Numbered from the stretch's first letter, positions 38,426-52,920 are shown. The stretch: 64,000 nt of DNA from Hydractinia symbiolongicarpus (GCF_029227915.1 NC_079884.1:2854001-2918000), one strand, 5' to 3'. Program-made: numbers and translations. Notes: a model not told the origin generated them from the sequence alone.

Positions 38426-41335
38426 TTTTTTCGGATATTCCTAAGTTGTATCGCTTTCAACAGTCAAACGATTGACTGTGGGACTTAATTGAACTGATTT
38501 TGGACTTTGACCTTACAAATGTTATAAATGAGTTTTTTTGACTACAAGAAATAACATTCTTCTTAATTTGACATGATTGCTGGAACTCAGCGATTACACT
38601 GGGCGCTGTTGTAACGCATTATTTAAAAATTAAGATAAATAAGTCATTTTATACTGTGGGACCAATCCTAGCCGTTATCGCGCGCTGAAGAAGTAGAGAC
38701 AGTTTCAAAAACAAAATTTCAATGATTTTCTAACGGTGTCAATCCGTTTGAGTTACAACGGTTGCGTCAGACATTCGTACCAACATGTATTTAGTGATTT
38801 TTTTCCGATATTCCTAAGTTGTATCGCTTACAACAGTCAAACGATTGACTGTGGGACTTAATTGAACTGATTTTGGACTTTGACCTTATAAATGTGATAA
38901 ATGAGTCATTTTGACTACAAGAAATAACATTCTTCTTAATTTGACATGATTGTGGGAACTCAGCGGTTGCACAGGACCCTGTGGTAGTGATTCATTTAAA
39001 AATTTAGATAAATAAGTCATTTTTACTGTGGGACCAATCCTAGCCGTTAGCGCGCGCTGAAGATATAGAGACAGTTTCAAAAACTCCATTTCATTGACTT
39101 TCTAACGGTGTCAATCCGTGTGAGTTACAATGGTTGCGTCACACATTCGTACCAACATGTATTTAGTGATTTTTTTCCGATATTACTAAGTTGTATCGCT
39201 TTCAACAGTGAAACGATTGACTGTGGGACTTAATTGAACTGATTTTGGACCTTGACCTTAAAAATATGATAAGTGAGTCATTTTGACTACAATAAATAAC
39301 ATTCTTCTTAATTTGACATGATTGCTGGAACTTAGCGATTACACTGGGCGCTGTGGTAACGCTTTATTTAAAAATTATGATAAATAAATCATTTTTTACT
39401 GTGGGACCAATCCTAGCCGTTATCGCGCGCTGAAGAAGTAGAGACAGTTTGAAAAGCTACATTTCATTGATTTTCTAACGGTGTCAATCCGTTTGAGTTA
39501 CAACGGTTGTGTCACACATTCGTACCAACATGTATTTAGTGATTTTTTTCCATTATTACTAAGTTGTATCGCTTTCAACAGTGAAACGATTGACTGTGGG
39601 ACCTAATTGAACTGATTTTGGACTTTGACCTTATAAATGTAATAAATAAGTCATTTTGACTACAAGAAATAACATTCTTCTTAATTTGACATGATTGTGG
39701 GAACTCAGCTGCTGCACAGGACCCTGTGGTAGCGATTCATAAAAAATTTAGATGAATAAGTCATTTTTACTGTGGGACCAATCCTAGCCGTTAGCGCGCG
39801 CTGAAGATATAGAGACAGTTTCAAAAACTCCATTTCATTGACTTTCTAACGGTGTCAATCGGTTTGAGTTACAAAGTTTGCGTCACACATTCATACCAAC
39901 ATGTATTTAGTGATTTTTTTCGGATATTCCTAAGTTGTATCGCTTTCAACAGTCAAACGATTGACTGTGGGACTTAATTGAACTGATTTTGGATTTTGAC
40001 CATACAAATGTTATAAATGAGTCATTTTGACTACAAGAAATAATATTCTTCTTAATTTGACATGATTGCTGGAACTCAGCGATTACACTGGGCGCTGTTG
40101 TAACGCTTTATTTAAAAATTAAGATAAATAAGTCATTTTATACTGTGGGACCAATCCTAGCCGTTATCGCGCGCTGAAGAAGTAGAGACAGTTTCAAAAA
40201 CTACATTTCATTGATTTTCTAACGGTGTCAATCCGTTTGAGTTACAACGGTTGCGTCACATATTCGTACCAACATGTACTTAGTAATTTTCTTCCGATAT
40301 TACTAACTTGCATCGCTTTTAACAAAGAAACGATTGACTGTGGGACTTAATTGAACTGATTTTGGACTTTGACCTTATAAATATTATAAATGAGTCATTT
40401 TGACTACAAGAAATAACATTCTTCTTAATTTGACATGATTGCTGAAACTCAGCGATTACACTGGGCGCTATGGTAACGCTTTATTTAAACATTATGGTAA
40501 ATAAATCATTTTTTACTGTGGGACCAATCCTAGCCGTTATCGCGCGATGAAGAAGTAGAGACAGTCTCAAAAGCCACAATTCATTGATTTTCTAACGGTG
40601 TCAATCCGTTTGAGTTACAACGATTGCGTCACACATTCGTACCAACATGTATTTAGTGATTTTTTTCCGATATTACTAAGTTGTATCGCTTTCAACAGTG
40701 AAACGATTGACTGTGGGACCTACTTGAACTGATTTTGGACTTTGACTTTATAAATGTGATAAATGAGTCATTTTGTCTACAAGAAATAACATTCTTCTTA
40801 ATTTGACATGATTGTGGGAACTCAGCGGTTGCACAGGACCCTGTGGTAGTGATTCATTTAAACATTTAGATAAATAAGTCATTTTTACTGTGGGACCAAT
40901 CCTAGCCGTTAGCGCGCGCTGAAGATATAGAGACAGTTTCAAAAACTCCATTTCATTGACTTTCTAACGGTGTCAATCCGTTTGAGTTACAATGGTTGCG
41001 TCACACATTCGTACCAACATGTATTTAGTGATTTTTTTCCGATATTACTAAGTTGAATCGCTTTCAACAGTGAAACGATTGACTGTGGGACTTAATTGAA
41101 CTTATTTTGGACTTTGACCTTACAAATGTTATAAATGAGTCATTTTGACTACAAGAAATAACATTCTTCTTAATTTGACATGATTGCTGGAACTCAGCGA
41201 TTACACTCGGCGCTGTTGTAACGCATTATTTAAAAATTAAGATAAATAAGTCATTTTATACTGTGGGAACAATCGTAGCCGTTAGCGCGCGCTGAAGATA
41301 TAGAGACAGTTTCAAAAACTCCATTTCATTGACTT

Positions 41336-41475
41336 TTTAAAGGTGTCAATCGGTTTGAGTTACAACGGTTGCGTCACACATTCGTACCAACATGTATTTA
41401 GTGATTCTAACGGTGTCAATCGGTTTGAGTTACAACGGTTGTGTCACACATTCGTACCAACATGTATTTAGTGAT
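41336..41475 (+). repeat. 70-bp internal tandem duplication (2 of 3)
   Basis: Same structure as at 38286, 3050 bp downstream. The first half begins TTTAAAGGTGTC rather than TCTAACGGTGTC. The second half keeps TTGTGTC. Confidence 0.9.
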
Positions 41476-42523
41476 TTTTTTCGGATATTCCTAAGTTGTA
41501 TCGCTTTCAACAGTCAAACGATTGACTGTGGGACTTAATTGAACTGATTTTGGACTTTGACCTTACAAATGTTATAAATGAGTTTTTTTGACTACAAGAA
41601 ATAACATTCTTCTTAATTTGACATGATTGCTGGAACTCAGCGATTACACTGGGCGCTGTTGTAACGCATTATTTAAAAATTAAGATAAATAAGTCATTTT
41701 ATACTGTGGGACCAATCCTAGCCGTTATCGCGCGCTACAGAAGTAGAGACAGTTTCAAAAACAAAATTTCAATGATTTTCTAACGGTGTCAATCCGTTTG
41801 AGTTACAACGGTTGCGTCAGACATTCGTACCAACATGTATTTAGTGATTTTTTTCCGATATTCCTAAGTTGTATCGCTTACAACAGTCAAACGATTGACT
41901 GTGGGACTTAATTGAACTGATTTTGGACTTTCACCTTATAAATGTGATAAATGAGTCATTTTGACTACAAGAAATAACATTCTTCTTAATTTGACATGAT
42001 TGTGGGAACTCAGCGGTTGCACAGGACCCTGTGGTAGTGATTCATTTAAAAATTTAGATAAATAAGTCATTTTTACTGTGGGACCAATCCTAGCCGTTAG
42101 CGCGCGCTGAAGATATAGAGACAGTTTCAAAAACTCCATTTCATTGACTTTCTAACGGTGTCAATCCGCGTGAGTTACAATGGTTGCGTCACACATTCGT
42201 ACCAACATGTATTTAGTGATTTTTTTCCGATATTACTAAGTTGTATCGCTTTCAACAGTGAAACGATTGACTGTGGGACTTAATTGAACTGATTTTGGAC
42301 CTTGACCTTAAAAATATGATAAGTGAGTCATTTTGACTACAATAAATAACATTCTTCTTAATTTGACATGATTGCTGGAACTTAGCGATTACACTGGGCG
42401 CTGTGGTAACGCATTATTTAAAAATTAAGATAAATAAGTCATTTTATACTGTGGGAACAATCGTAGCCGTTAGCGCGCGCTGAAGATATAGAGACAGTTT
42501 CAAAAACTCCATTTCATTGACTT

Positions 42524-42663
42524 TTTAAAGGTGTCAATCGGTTTGAGTTACAACGGTTGCGTCACACATTCGTACCAACATGTATTTAGTGATTCTAACG
42601 GTGTCAATCGGTTTGAGTTACAACGGTTGTGTCACACATTCGTACCAACATGTATTTAGTGAT
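42524..42663 (+). repeat. 70-bp internal tandem duplication (3 of 3)
   Basis: Same structure and the same TTTAAAGG mark as the copy 1188 bp upstream. The 70-bp event was therefore carried along by duplication of the whole trimer and did not arise anew. Confidence 0.9.
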
Positions 42664-43306
42664 TTTTTTCGGATATTCCTAAGTTGTATCGCTTTCAACA
42701 GTCAAACGATTGACTGTGGGACTTAATTGAACTGATTTTGGACTTTGACCTTACAAATGTTATAAATGAGTTTTTTTGACTACAAGAAATAACATTCTTC
42801 TTAATTTGACATGATTGCTGGAACTCAGCGATTACACTGGGCGCTGTTGTAACGCATTATTTAAAAATTAAGATAAATAAGTCATTTTATACTGTGGGAC
42901 CAATCCTAGCCGTTATCGCGCGCTACAGAAGTAGAGACAGTTTCAAAAACAAAATTTCAATGATTTTCTAACGGTGTCAATCCGTTTGAGTTACAACGGT
43001 TGCGTCAGACATTCGTACCAACATGTATTTAGTGATTTTTTTCCGATATTCCTAAGTTGTATCGCTTACAACAGTCAAACGATTGACTGTGGGACTTAAT
43101 TGAACTGATTTTGGACTTTCACCTTATAAATGTGATAAATGAGTCATTTTGACTACAAGAAATAACATTCTTCTTAATTTGACATGATTGTGGGAACTCA
43201 GCGGTTGCACAGGACCCTGTGGTAGTGATTCATTTAAAAATTTAGATAAATAAATCATTTTTTACTGTGGGACCAATCCTAGCCGTTATCGCGCGCTGAA
43301 GAAGTA

Positions 43307-45911
43307 GAGACAGTTTGAAAAGCAACATTTCATTGATTTTCTAACGGTGTCAATCCGTTTGAGTTACAACGGTTGTGTCACACATTCGTACCAACATGTA
43401 TTTAGTGATTTTTTTCCAATATTACTAAGTTGTATCGCTTTCAACAGTCAAACGATTGACTGTGGGACCTAATTGAACTGATTTTGGACTTTGACCTTAT
43501 CAATGTAATAAATAAGTCATTTTGACTACAAGAAATAACATTCTTCTTAATTTGACATGATTGTGGGAACTCAGCTGCTGCACAGGACCCTGTGGTAGCG
43601 ATTCATAAAAAATTTAGATGAATAAGTCATTTTTACTGTGGGACCAATCCTAGCCGTTAGCGCGCACTGAAGATATAGAGACAGTTTCAAAAACTCCATT
43701 TCATTGACTTTCTAACGGTGTCAATCGGTTTGAGTTACAACGGTTGCGTCACACATTCATACCAACATGTATTTAGTGATTTTTTTCCATTATTACTAAG
43801 TTGTATCGCTTTCAACAGTCAAACGATTGACTGTGGGACTTAATTGAACTGATTTTGGACTTTGACCTTATAAATGTAATAAAAAAGTCATTTTGACTAC
43901 AAGAAATAACATTCTTCTTAATTTGACATAATTGTGGGAACTCAGCTGCTGCACAGGACCCTGTGGTAGCGATTCATAAAAAATTTAGATGAATAAGTCA
44001 TTTTTACTGTGGGACCAATCCTAGCCGTTAGCGCGCGCTGAAGATATAGAGACAGTTTCAAAAACTCCATTTCATTGACTTTCTAACGGTGTCAATCGGT
44101 TTGAGTTACAACGGTTGCGTCACACATTCATACCAACATGTATTTAGTGATTTTTTTCGGATATTCCTAAGTTGTATCGCTTTCAACAGTCAAACGATTG
44201 ACTGTGGGACTTAATTGAACTGATTTTGGACTTTGACCTTAGAAATGTTATAAATGAGTCATTTTGACTACAAGAAATAACATTCTTCTTAATTTGACAT
44301 GATTGCTGGAACTCAGCGAGTACACTGGGCGCTGTGGTAACGCTTTATTTAAAAATTATAATATATAACTCATTTTTTACTGTGGGACCAATCCTAGCCG
44401 TTATCGCGCGCTGAAGAAGTAGAGACAGTTTGAAAAGCTACATTTCATTGATTTTCTAACGGTGTCAATCCGTTTGAGTTACAACGGTTGTGTCACACAT
44501 TCGTACCAACATGTATTTAGTGATTTTTTTCCGATATTACTAAGTTGTATCGCTTTCAACAGTGAAACGATTGACTGTGGGACCTACTTGAACTGATTTT
44601 GGACTTTGACTTTATAAATGTGATAAATGAGTCATTTTGACTACAAGAAATAACATTCTTCTTAATTTGACATGATTGTGGGAACTCAACGGTTGCACAG
44701 GACCCTGTGGTAGCAATTCATTTAAAAATTTAGATAAATAAGTCATTTTTACTGTGGGACCAATCCTAGCTGTTAGCGCGCGCTGAAGATATAGAGATAG
44801 TTTCAAAAAATGCATTTCATTGACTTTCTAACGGTGTCAATCCGTTTGAGTTACAACGGTTGCGTCACACATTCGTACCAACATGTATTTGCTGATTTTT
44901 TTCGGATATTCCTAAGTTGTATCGCTTTCAACAGTCAAACGATTGACTGTGGGACTTAATTGAACTGATTTTGGCCTTTGACCTTATAAATGTTATAAAT
45001 GAGTCATTTTGACTACAAGAAATAACATTCTTCTTAATTTGACATGATTGCTGGAACTCAGCGAGTACACTGGGCGCTGTGGTAACGCTTTATTTAAAAA
45101 TTATAATATATAACTCATTTTTTACTGTGGGACCAATCCTAGCCGTTATCGCGCGCTGAAGAAGTAGAGACAGTTTGAAAAGCTACATTTCATTGATTTT
45201 CTAACGGTGTCAATCCGTTTGAGTTACAACGGTTGTGTCACACATTCGTACCAACATGTATTTAGTGATTTTTTTCCGATATTACTAAGTTGTATCGCTT
45301 TCAACAGTGAAACGATTGACTGTGGGACCTACTTGAACTGATTTTGGACTTTGACTTTATAAATGTGATAAATGAGTCATTTTGACTACAAGAAATAACA
45401 TTCTTCTTAATTTGACATGATTGTGGGAACTCAACGGTTGCACAGGACCCTGTGGTAGCAATTCATTTAAAAATTTAGATAAATAAGTCATTTTTACTGT
45501 GGGACCAATCCTAGCTGTTAGCGCGCGCTGAAGATATAGAGATAGTTTCAAAAAATGCATTTCATTGACTTTCTAACGGTGTCAATCCGTTTGAGTTACA
45601 ACGGTTGCGTCACACATTCGTACCAACATGTATTTGCTGATTTTTTTCGGATATTCCTAAGTTGTATCGCTTTCAACAGTCAAACGATTGACTGTGGGAC
45701 TTAATTGAACTGATTTTGGCCTTTGACCTTATAAATGTTATAAATGAGTCATTTTGACTACAAGAAATAACATTCTTCTTAATTTGACATGATTGCTGGA
45801 ACTCAGCGATTACACTGGGCGCTGTTGTAACGCTTTATTTAAAAATTAAGATAAATAAGTCATTTTATACTGTGGGACCAATCCTAGCCGTTATCGCGCG
45901 GTGAAGAAGTA
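43307..45911 (+). repeat. Block with a recent 745-bp tandem duplication
   Basis: Landmarks are at 43307, 43678, 44049, 44422, 44794, 45167 and 45539. From about 44285 to 45055 the sequence repeats at about 45030-45800 with no difference that I could see. Shared rare marks are TTATAATATATAACTC, GTGGTAGCAATTC, GAGATAGTTTC and TTTTGGCCTTTGACC. Monomers 43678 and 44049 are also close copies of each other (CATTCATACCAACATG). Confidence 0.88.
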
Positions 45912-48900
45912 GAGACAGTTTCAAACGTTACACTTCAATGATTTTCTAACGGTGTCAATCCGTTTGAGTTACAACGGTTGCGTCACACATTCGTACCAAC
46001 ATGTATTTAGTGATTTTTTTCCGATATTACTAAGTTGCATCGCTTTCAACAGTGAAACGATTGACTGTGGGACCTAATTGAACTGATTTTGGACTTTGAC
46101 CTTATAAATGTGATAAATAAGTCATTTTGACTACAAGAAATAACATTCTTCTTAATTTGACATGATTGTGGGAACTCAGCTGCTGCACACGACCCTGTGG
46201 TAGCGATTCATAAAAAATTTAGATGAATAAGTCATTTTTACTGTGGAACCAATCCTATCCGTTAGCGCGCGCTGAAGATATAGAGACAGTTTCAAAAACT
46301 CCTTTTCATTGACTTTCTACCGATGTCAATCCGTTTGAGTTACAACGGTTGCGTCACACATTCGTACCAACATGCTTTTAGTGATTTTTTTCAGATATTC
46401 CTTAGTTGTATCGCTTTCAGCAGTGAAACGATTGACTGTGGGACTTAATTGAACTGATTTTGAACTTTGACCTTCTAAATGTGATAAATGAGCCATTTTG
46501 ACTAAAAGAAATAGCATTCTTTTTAATTTGACATGATTGTGGGAACTCAGCGGTTGCACAGGACCCTGTGTTAGCGATTCATTTAAAAATTTAGATAAAT
46601 AAGTCATTTTTACTGTGGGACCAATCCTAGCTGTTAGCGCGCGCTGAAGATATAGAGACAGTTTCAAAAACTGCATTTCATTGACTTTCTAACGGTGTCA
46701 ATCCGTTTGAGTTACAACGGTTGCGTCACACATTCGTACCAACATGTATTTGCTGATTTTTTTCGGATATTCCTAAGTTGTATCGCTTTCAACAGTCAAA
46801 CGATTGACTGTGGGACTTAATTGAACTGATTTTGGCCTTTGACCTTATAAATGTTATAAATGAGTCATTTTGACTACAAGAAATAACATTCTTCTTAATT
46901 TGACATGATTGCTGGAACTCAGCGATTACACTGGGCGCTGTTGTAACGCTTTATTTAAAAATTAAGATAAATAAGTCATTTTATACTGTGGGACCAATCC
47001 TAGCCGTTATCGCGCGGTGAAGAAGTAGAGACAGTTTCAAACGTTACACTTCAATGATTTTCTAACGGTGTCAATCCGTTTGAGTTACAACGGTTGCGTC
47101 ACACATTCGTACCAACATGTATTTAGTGATTTTTTTCCGATATTACTAAGTTGCATCGCTTTCAACAGTGAAACGATTGACTGTGGGACCTAATTGAACT
47201 GATTTTGGACTTTGACCTTATAAATGTGATAAATAAGTCATTTTGACTACAAGAAATAACATTCTTCTTAATTTGACATGATTGTGGGAACTCAGCTGCT
47301 GCACACGACCCTGTGGTAGCGATTCATAAAAAATTTAGATGAATAAGTCATTTTTACTGTGGAACCAATCCTATCCGTTAGCGCGCGCTGAAGATATAGA
47401 GACAGTTTCAAAAACTCCTTTTCATTGACTTTCTACCGATGTCAATCCGTTTGAGTTACAACGGTTGCGTCACACATTCGTACCAACATGCTTTTAGTGA
47501 TTTTTTTCAGATATTCCTTAGTTGTATCGCTTTCAGCAGTGAAACGATTGACTGTGGGACTTAATTGAACTGATTTTGAACTTTGACCTTCTAAATGTGA
47601 TAAATGAGCCATTTTGACTAAAAGAAATAGCATTCTTTTTAATTTGACATGATTGTGGGAACTCAGCGGTTGCACAGGACCCTGTGGTAGCGATTCATTT
47701 AAAAATTTAGATAAATAAGTCATTTTTACTGTGGGACCAATCCTAGCTGTTAGCGCGCGCTGAAGATATAGAGAAAGTTTCAAAAACTGCATTTCATTGA
47801 CTTTCTAACGGTGTCAATCCGTTTGAGTTACAACGGTTGCGTCACACATTCGTACCAACATGCATTTGCTGATTTTTTTCGGATATTCCTAAGTTGTATC
47901 GCTTTCAACAGTCAAACGATTGACTGTGGGACTTAATTGAACTGATTTTGGACTTTGACCTTATAAATGTAATAAATAAGTCATTTTGACTACAAGAAAT
48001 AACATTCTTCTTAATTTGACATGATTGTGGGAACTCAGCTGCTGCACAGGACCCTGTGGTAGCGATTCATAAAAAATTTAGATGAATAAGTCATTTTTAC
48101 TGTGGGACCAATCCTAGCCGTTAGCGCGCGCTGAAGATATAGAGACAGTTTCAAAAACTCCATTTCATTGACTTTCTAACGGTGTCAATCGGTTTGAGTT
48201 ACAACGGTTGCGTCACACATTCATACCAACATGTATTTAGTGATTTTTTTCGGATATTCCTAAGTTGTATCGCTTTCAACAGTCAAACGATTGACTGTGG
48301 GACTTAAATGAACTGATTTTGGACTTTGACCTTACAAATGTTATAAATGAGTCATTTTGACTACAAGAAATAACATTCTTCTTAATTTGACATGATTGCT
48401 GGAACTCAGCGATTACACAGGGCGCTGTTGTAACGCTTTATTTAAAAATTAAGATAAATAAGTCATTTTATACTGTGGGACCAATCCTAGCCGTTATCGC
48501 GCGCTGAAGAAGTAGAGACAGTTTCAAAAAGTACATTTCATTGATTTTCTAACGGTGTCAATCCGTTTGAGTTACAACGGTTGCGTCACATATTCGTACC
48601 AACATGTACTTAGTGATTTTCTTCCGATATTACTAACTTGCATCGCTTTTAACAAAGAAACGATTGACTGTGGGACTTAATTGAACTGATTTTGGACATT
48701 GACCTTATAAATGTTATAAATGAGTCATTTTGACTACAAGAAATAACATTCTTCTTAATTTGACATGATTGCTGGAACTCAGCGATTACACTGGGCGCTG
48801 TTGTAACGCTTTATTTAAAAATTAAGATAAATAAGTCATTTTATACTGTGGGACCAATCCTAGCCGTTATCGCGCGCTGAAGAAGTAGAGACAGTTTCAA

Positions 48901-50377
48901 AAAGTACATTTCATTGATTTTGTAACGGTGTCAATCCGTTTGAGTTACAACGGTTGCGTCACATATTCGTACCAACATGTACTTAGTGATTTTCTTCCGA
49001 TATTACTAACTTGCATCGCTTTTAACAAAGAAACGATTGACTGTGGGACTTAATTGAACTGATTTTGGACTTTGACCTTATAAATGTTATAAATGAGTCA
49101 TTTTGACTACAAGAAATAACATTCTTCTTAATTTGACATGATTGCTGGAACTCAGCGATTACACTGGGCGCTGTGGTAACGCTTTATTTAAAAATTATAA
49201 TATATAAATCATTTTTTACTGTGGGACCAATCCTAGCTGTTAGCGCGCGCTGAAGATATAGAGACAGTTTCAAAAACTCCATTTCATTGACTTTCTAACG
49301 GTGTCAATCCGTTTGAGTTACAACGGTTGCGTCACACATTCGTACCAACATGTATTTGCTGATTTTTTTCGGATATTCCTAAGTTGTATCGCTTTCAACA
49401 GTAAAACGATTGACTGTGGGACTTAATTGAACTGATTTTGGCCTTTGACCTTATAAATGTTATAAATGAGTCATTTTGACTACAAGAAATAACATTCTTC
49501 TTAATTTGACATGATTGCTGGAACTCAGCGATTACACTGGGCGCTGTTGTAACGCTTTATTTAAAAATTAAGATAAATAAGTCATTTTATACTGTGGGAC
49601 CAATCCTAGCCGTTATCGCGCGGTGAAGAAGTAGAGACAGTTTCAAACGTTACACTTCAATGATTTTCTAACGGTGTCAATCCGTTTGAGTTACAACGGT
49701 TGCGTCACACATTCGTACCAACATGTATTTAGTGATTTTTTTCCGATATTACTAAGTTGCATCGCTTTCAACAGTGAAACGATTGACTGTGGGACCTAAT
49801 TGAACTGATTTTGGACTTTGACCTTATAAATGTGATAAATAAGTCATTTTGACTACAAGAAATAACATTCTTCTTAATTTGACATGATTGTGGGAACTCA
49901 GCTGCTGCACACGACCCTGTGGTAGCGATTCATAAAAAATTTAGATGAATAAGTCATTTTTACTGTGGAACCAATCCTATCCGTTAGCGCGCGCTGAAGA
50001 TATAGAGACAGTTTCAAAAACTCCTTTTCATTGACTTTCTACCGATGTCAATCCGTTTGAGTTACAACGGTTGCGTCACACATTCGTACCAACATGCTTT
50101 TAGTGATTTTTTTCGGATATTCCTTAGTTGTATCGCTTTCAGCAGTGAAACGATTGACTGTGGGACTTAATTGAAATGATTTTGAACTTTGACCTTCTAA
50201 ATGTGATAAATGAGCCATTTTGACTAAAAGAAATAACATTCTTTTTAATTTGACATGATTGTGGGAACTCAGCGGTTGCACAGGACCCTGTGGTAGCGAT
50301 TCATTTAAAAATTAAGATAAATAAGTCATTTTATACTGTGGGACCAATCCTAGCCGTTATCGCGCGGTGAAGAAGTA
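45912..50377 (+). repeat. Block with a 1116-bp three-monomer repeat
   Basis: Landmarks are at 45912, 46283, 46655, 47028, 47399, 47771, 48142, 48515, 48888, 49261, 49634 and 50005. The trimer 45912-47027 repeats at 47028-48141 (offset 1116) with a few changes, such as GTGTTAGCG against GTGGTAGCG and GAGACAG against GAGAAAG. Two of its monomers return at 49634 and 50005, and again at 50378 and 50749 (offset 744). Monomers 48515 and 48888 are neighbouring near-copies (offset 373). Monomers 48142-48515 match the left edge of the window at 377-753. Confidence 0.86.
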
Positions 50378-51120
50378 GAGACAGTTTCAAACGTTACACT
50401 TCAATGATTTTCTAACGGTGTCAATCCGTTTGAGTTACAACGGTTGCGTCACACATTCGTACCAACATGTATTTAGTGATTTTTTTCCGATATTACTAAG
50501 TTGCATCGCTTTCAACAGTGAAACGATTGACTGTGGGACCTAATTGAACTGATTTTGGACTTTGACCTTATAAATGTGATAAATAAGTCATTTTGACTAC
50601 AAGAAATAACATTCTTCTTAATTTGACATGATTGTGGGAACTCAGCTGCTGCACACGACCCTGTGGTAGCGATTCATAAAAAATTTAGATGAATAAGTCA
50701 TTTTTACTGTGGAACCAATCCTAGCCGTTAGCGCGCGCTGAAGATATAGAGACAGTTTCAAAAACTCCTTTTCATTGACTTTCTACCGATGTCAATCCGT
50801 TTGAGTTACAACGGTTGCGTCACACATTCGTACCAACATGCTTTCAGTGATTTTTTTCGGATATTCCTTAGTTGTATCGCTTTCAGCAGTGAAACGATTG
50901 ACTGTGGGACTTAATTGAACTGATTTTGAACTTTGACCTTCTAAATGTGATAAATGAGCCATTTTGACTAAAAGAAATAACATTCTTTTTAATTTGACAT
51001 GATTGTGGCAACTCAGCGGTTGCACAGGACCCTGTGGTAGCGATTCATTTAAAAATTTAGATAAATAAGTCATTTTTACTGTGGGACCAATCCTAGCCGT
51101 TACCGCGCGCTGAAGATATA

Positions 51121-51466
51121 GAGACAGTTTCAAAAACTCCATTCCATTGACTTTCTAACGGTATCAATCCGCTTTAGTTACAACAGTTGCGTCACATATT
51201 CGTACCAGCATGTATTTAGTGATTTTCTTCTGATATTACTAAGTTGTATTACTTTTAACAGTAAAGCGATTGACTTTGTGAATTAATTGAACCGATTTTG
51301 GACTGTGACCTTTTAAAGGTGAAAAGGTGATAAATGAGCCGATTGGTCTCCAAGAAATAACATTCTTCTTTATTTGACATGATTGATTCTTTATTTAAAA
51401 ATTAAGATAAATAAGTCATTTCTACTGTGGGACTAATCCTAACCGTTAGCGCGCGCTGAAGATATA
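51121..51466 (+). repeat. Truncated monomer, deletion type 1, with an 8-bp insertion
   Basis: 346 bp. It has the same junction as the left-side copies (near 51385) and the shared diagnostic TTCTTTATTTGACATG, plus a local direct duplication giving AAAGGTGAAAAGGTGATAAA. Confidence 0.86.
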
Positions 51467-52582
51467 GAGACAGTTTCAAAATCTGCATTTCATTGATTTT
51501 CTAACGGTGTCAATCCGTTTGAGTTACAACAGTTGCGTCACACATTCGTACCAACATGTATTTAGTGATTTTTTTCCGATATTACTAAGTTGTATCGCTT
51601 TCAACAATGAAACGATTGACTGTGGGACCTAATTGAACTGATTTTTGACTTTGACCTTATAAATGTGATAAATGAGTCATTTTGACTACAAGAAATAACA
51701 TTTTTCTTAATTTGACATGATTGCTGGAACTCAGCGATTACACTGGGCGCTGTGGTAACGCTTTATTTAAAAATTAAGATAAATAAGTCATTTTTACTGT
51801 GGCACCAATCCTAGCCGTTATCGCGCGCTGAAGAAGTAGACACAGTTTCAAAAACTACATTTCATTGATTTTCTAACGGGGTCAATCCGTTTGGGTTACA
51901 ACGGTTGCGTCGCATATTCGTACCAACATGTATTTAGTGATTTTCTTCCGATATTACTAAGTTGCATCGCTTTTAACAGTGAAACGATTGACTGTGGGAC
52001 TTAATTGAACTGATTTTGGACTTTGACCTTATAAATGTTGTAAGCGAGACAATTGGACTCCAAGAAATAACATTCTTTTTATATTGGCATGATTGTGGGA
52101 ACTTAGCTGTTGCACAGGACCCTGTTGTAGCGATTCATTTAAAATTAAGATAAATAAGTCATTTTTACTGTGGGGCCAATCCTAGCCGTTAGCGCGCGCT
52201 GAAGATATAGAGACAGTTTCAAAAACTCCATTTCATTGACTTTCTAACGGTGTCAATCCGTTTGAGTTACAACGGTTGCGTCACACATTCGTACCAACAT
52301 GTTTTTAGTGATTTTTTTTCGGATATTCCTTAGTTGTATCGCTTTCAGCAGTGAAACGATTGACTGTGGGACTTAATTGAACTGATTTTGAACTTTGACC
52401 TTCTAAATGTGATAAATAAGCCGCTTTGACTACAAGAAGTAACATTCTTCTTAATTTGACATGATTGTGGGACCTCAGCGGTTGCACAGGACCCTGTGGT
52501 AGCGATTCATTTAAAAATTTAGATAAATAAGTCATTTTTACTGTGGGACCAATCCTACCCGTTAGCGCGCGCTGAAGATATA

Positions 52583-52920
52583 GAGACAGTTTCAAAAACT
52601 CCATTTCATTGACTTTCCAACGGTATCAATCCGCTTCAGTTACAACAGTTGCGTCACATATTCGTACCAGCATGTATTTAGTGATTTTCTTCCGATATTA
52701 CTAAGTTGTATTGCTTTTAACAGTGAAGCGATTGACTGTGTGAATTAATTGAACTGAGATAGGACTGTGACCTTATAAATGTGATAAATGAGCCGATTGG
52801 TCTCCAAGAAATAACATTCTTCTTTATTTGACATGATTGATTCTTTATTTAAAAATTAAGATAAATAAGTCATTTCTACTGTGGGACTAATCCTAGCCGT
52901 TAGCGCGCGCTGAAGATATA
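52583..52920 (+). repeat. Truncated monomer, deletion type 1
   Basis: 338 bp, with the junction near 52839. It carries the CCAACGGTATCAATCCGCTTC start also seen at 2615 and 6299, which ties the right-side and left-side copies to one ancestor. Confidence 0.87.

Larger units (their letters stand above)
37161..43306 (+). repeat. Block with 1188-bp and 3050-bp periods
   Basis: Landmarks are at 37508, 37880, 38253, 38696, 39068, 39441, 39812, 40185, 40558, 40930, 41303, 41746, 42118, 42491 and 42934. Three monomers (38253, 41303, 42491) contain an internal 70-bp duplication and are 443 bp long. This turns a trimer of about 1118 bp into 1188 bp (41303/42491, 41746/42934, 40930/42118) and an octamer of 2980 bp into 3050 bp (38253/41303, 38696/41746, 39068/42118). 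Monomers 37508-37880 match 21870-22242, 15.6 kb away, including the rare CATGACTGTGGGAACTCAAC. Confidence 0.88.

Noticed and set aside
38253-38695. 443-bp monomers as insertion of foreign DNA
   Set aside because: The extra 70 bp is a direct copy of the adjacent monomer sequence, so no foreign source is needed.
46326-47792. Recurring reverse-strand open frames of 61-116 codons (for example 2337-2636, 46326-46676, 47442-47792, 50792-51142, 55533-55883)
   Set aside because: They are the same piece of the monomer read on the minus strand wherever substitutions happen to leave it open. Most monomers interrupt it. The predicted proteins have no domain I recognise, and similarity between them reflects the satellite itself. 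A ratio of non-synonymous to synonymous change well below 1 would be needed to reconsider.
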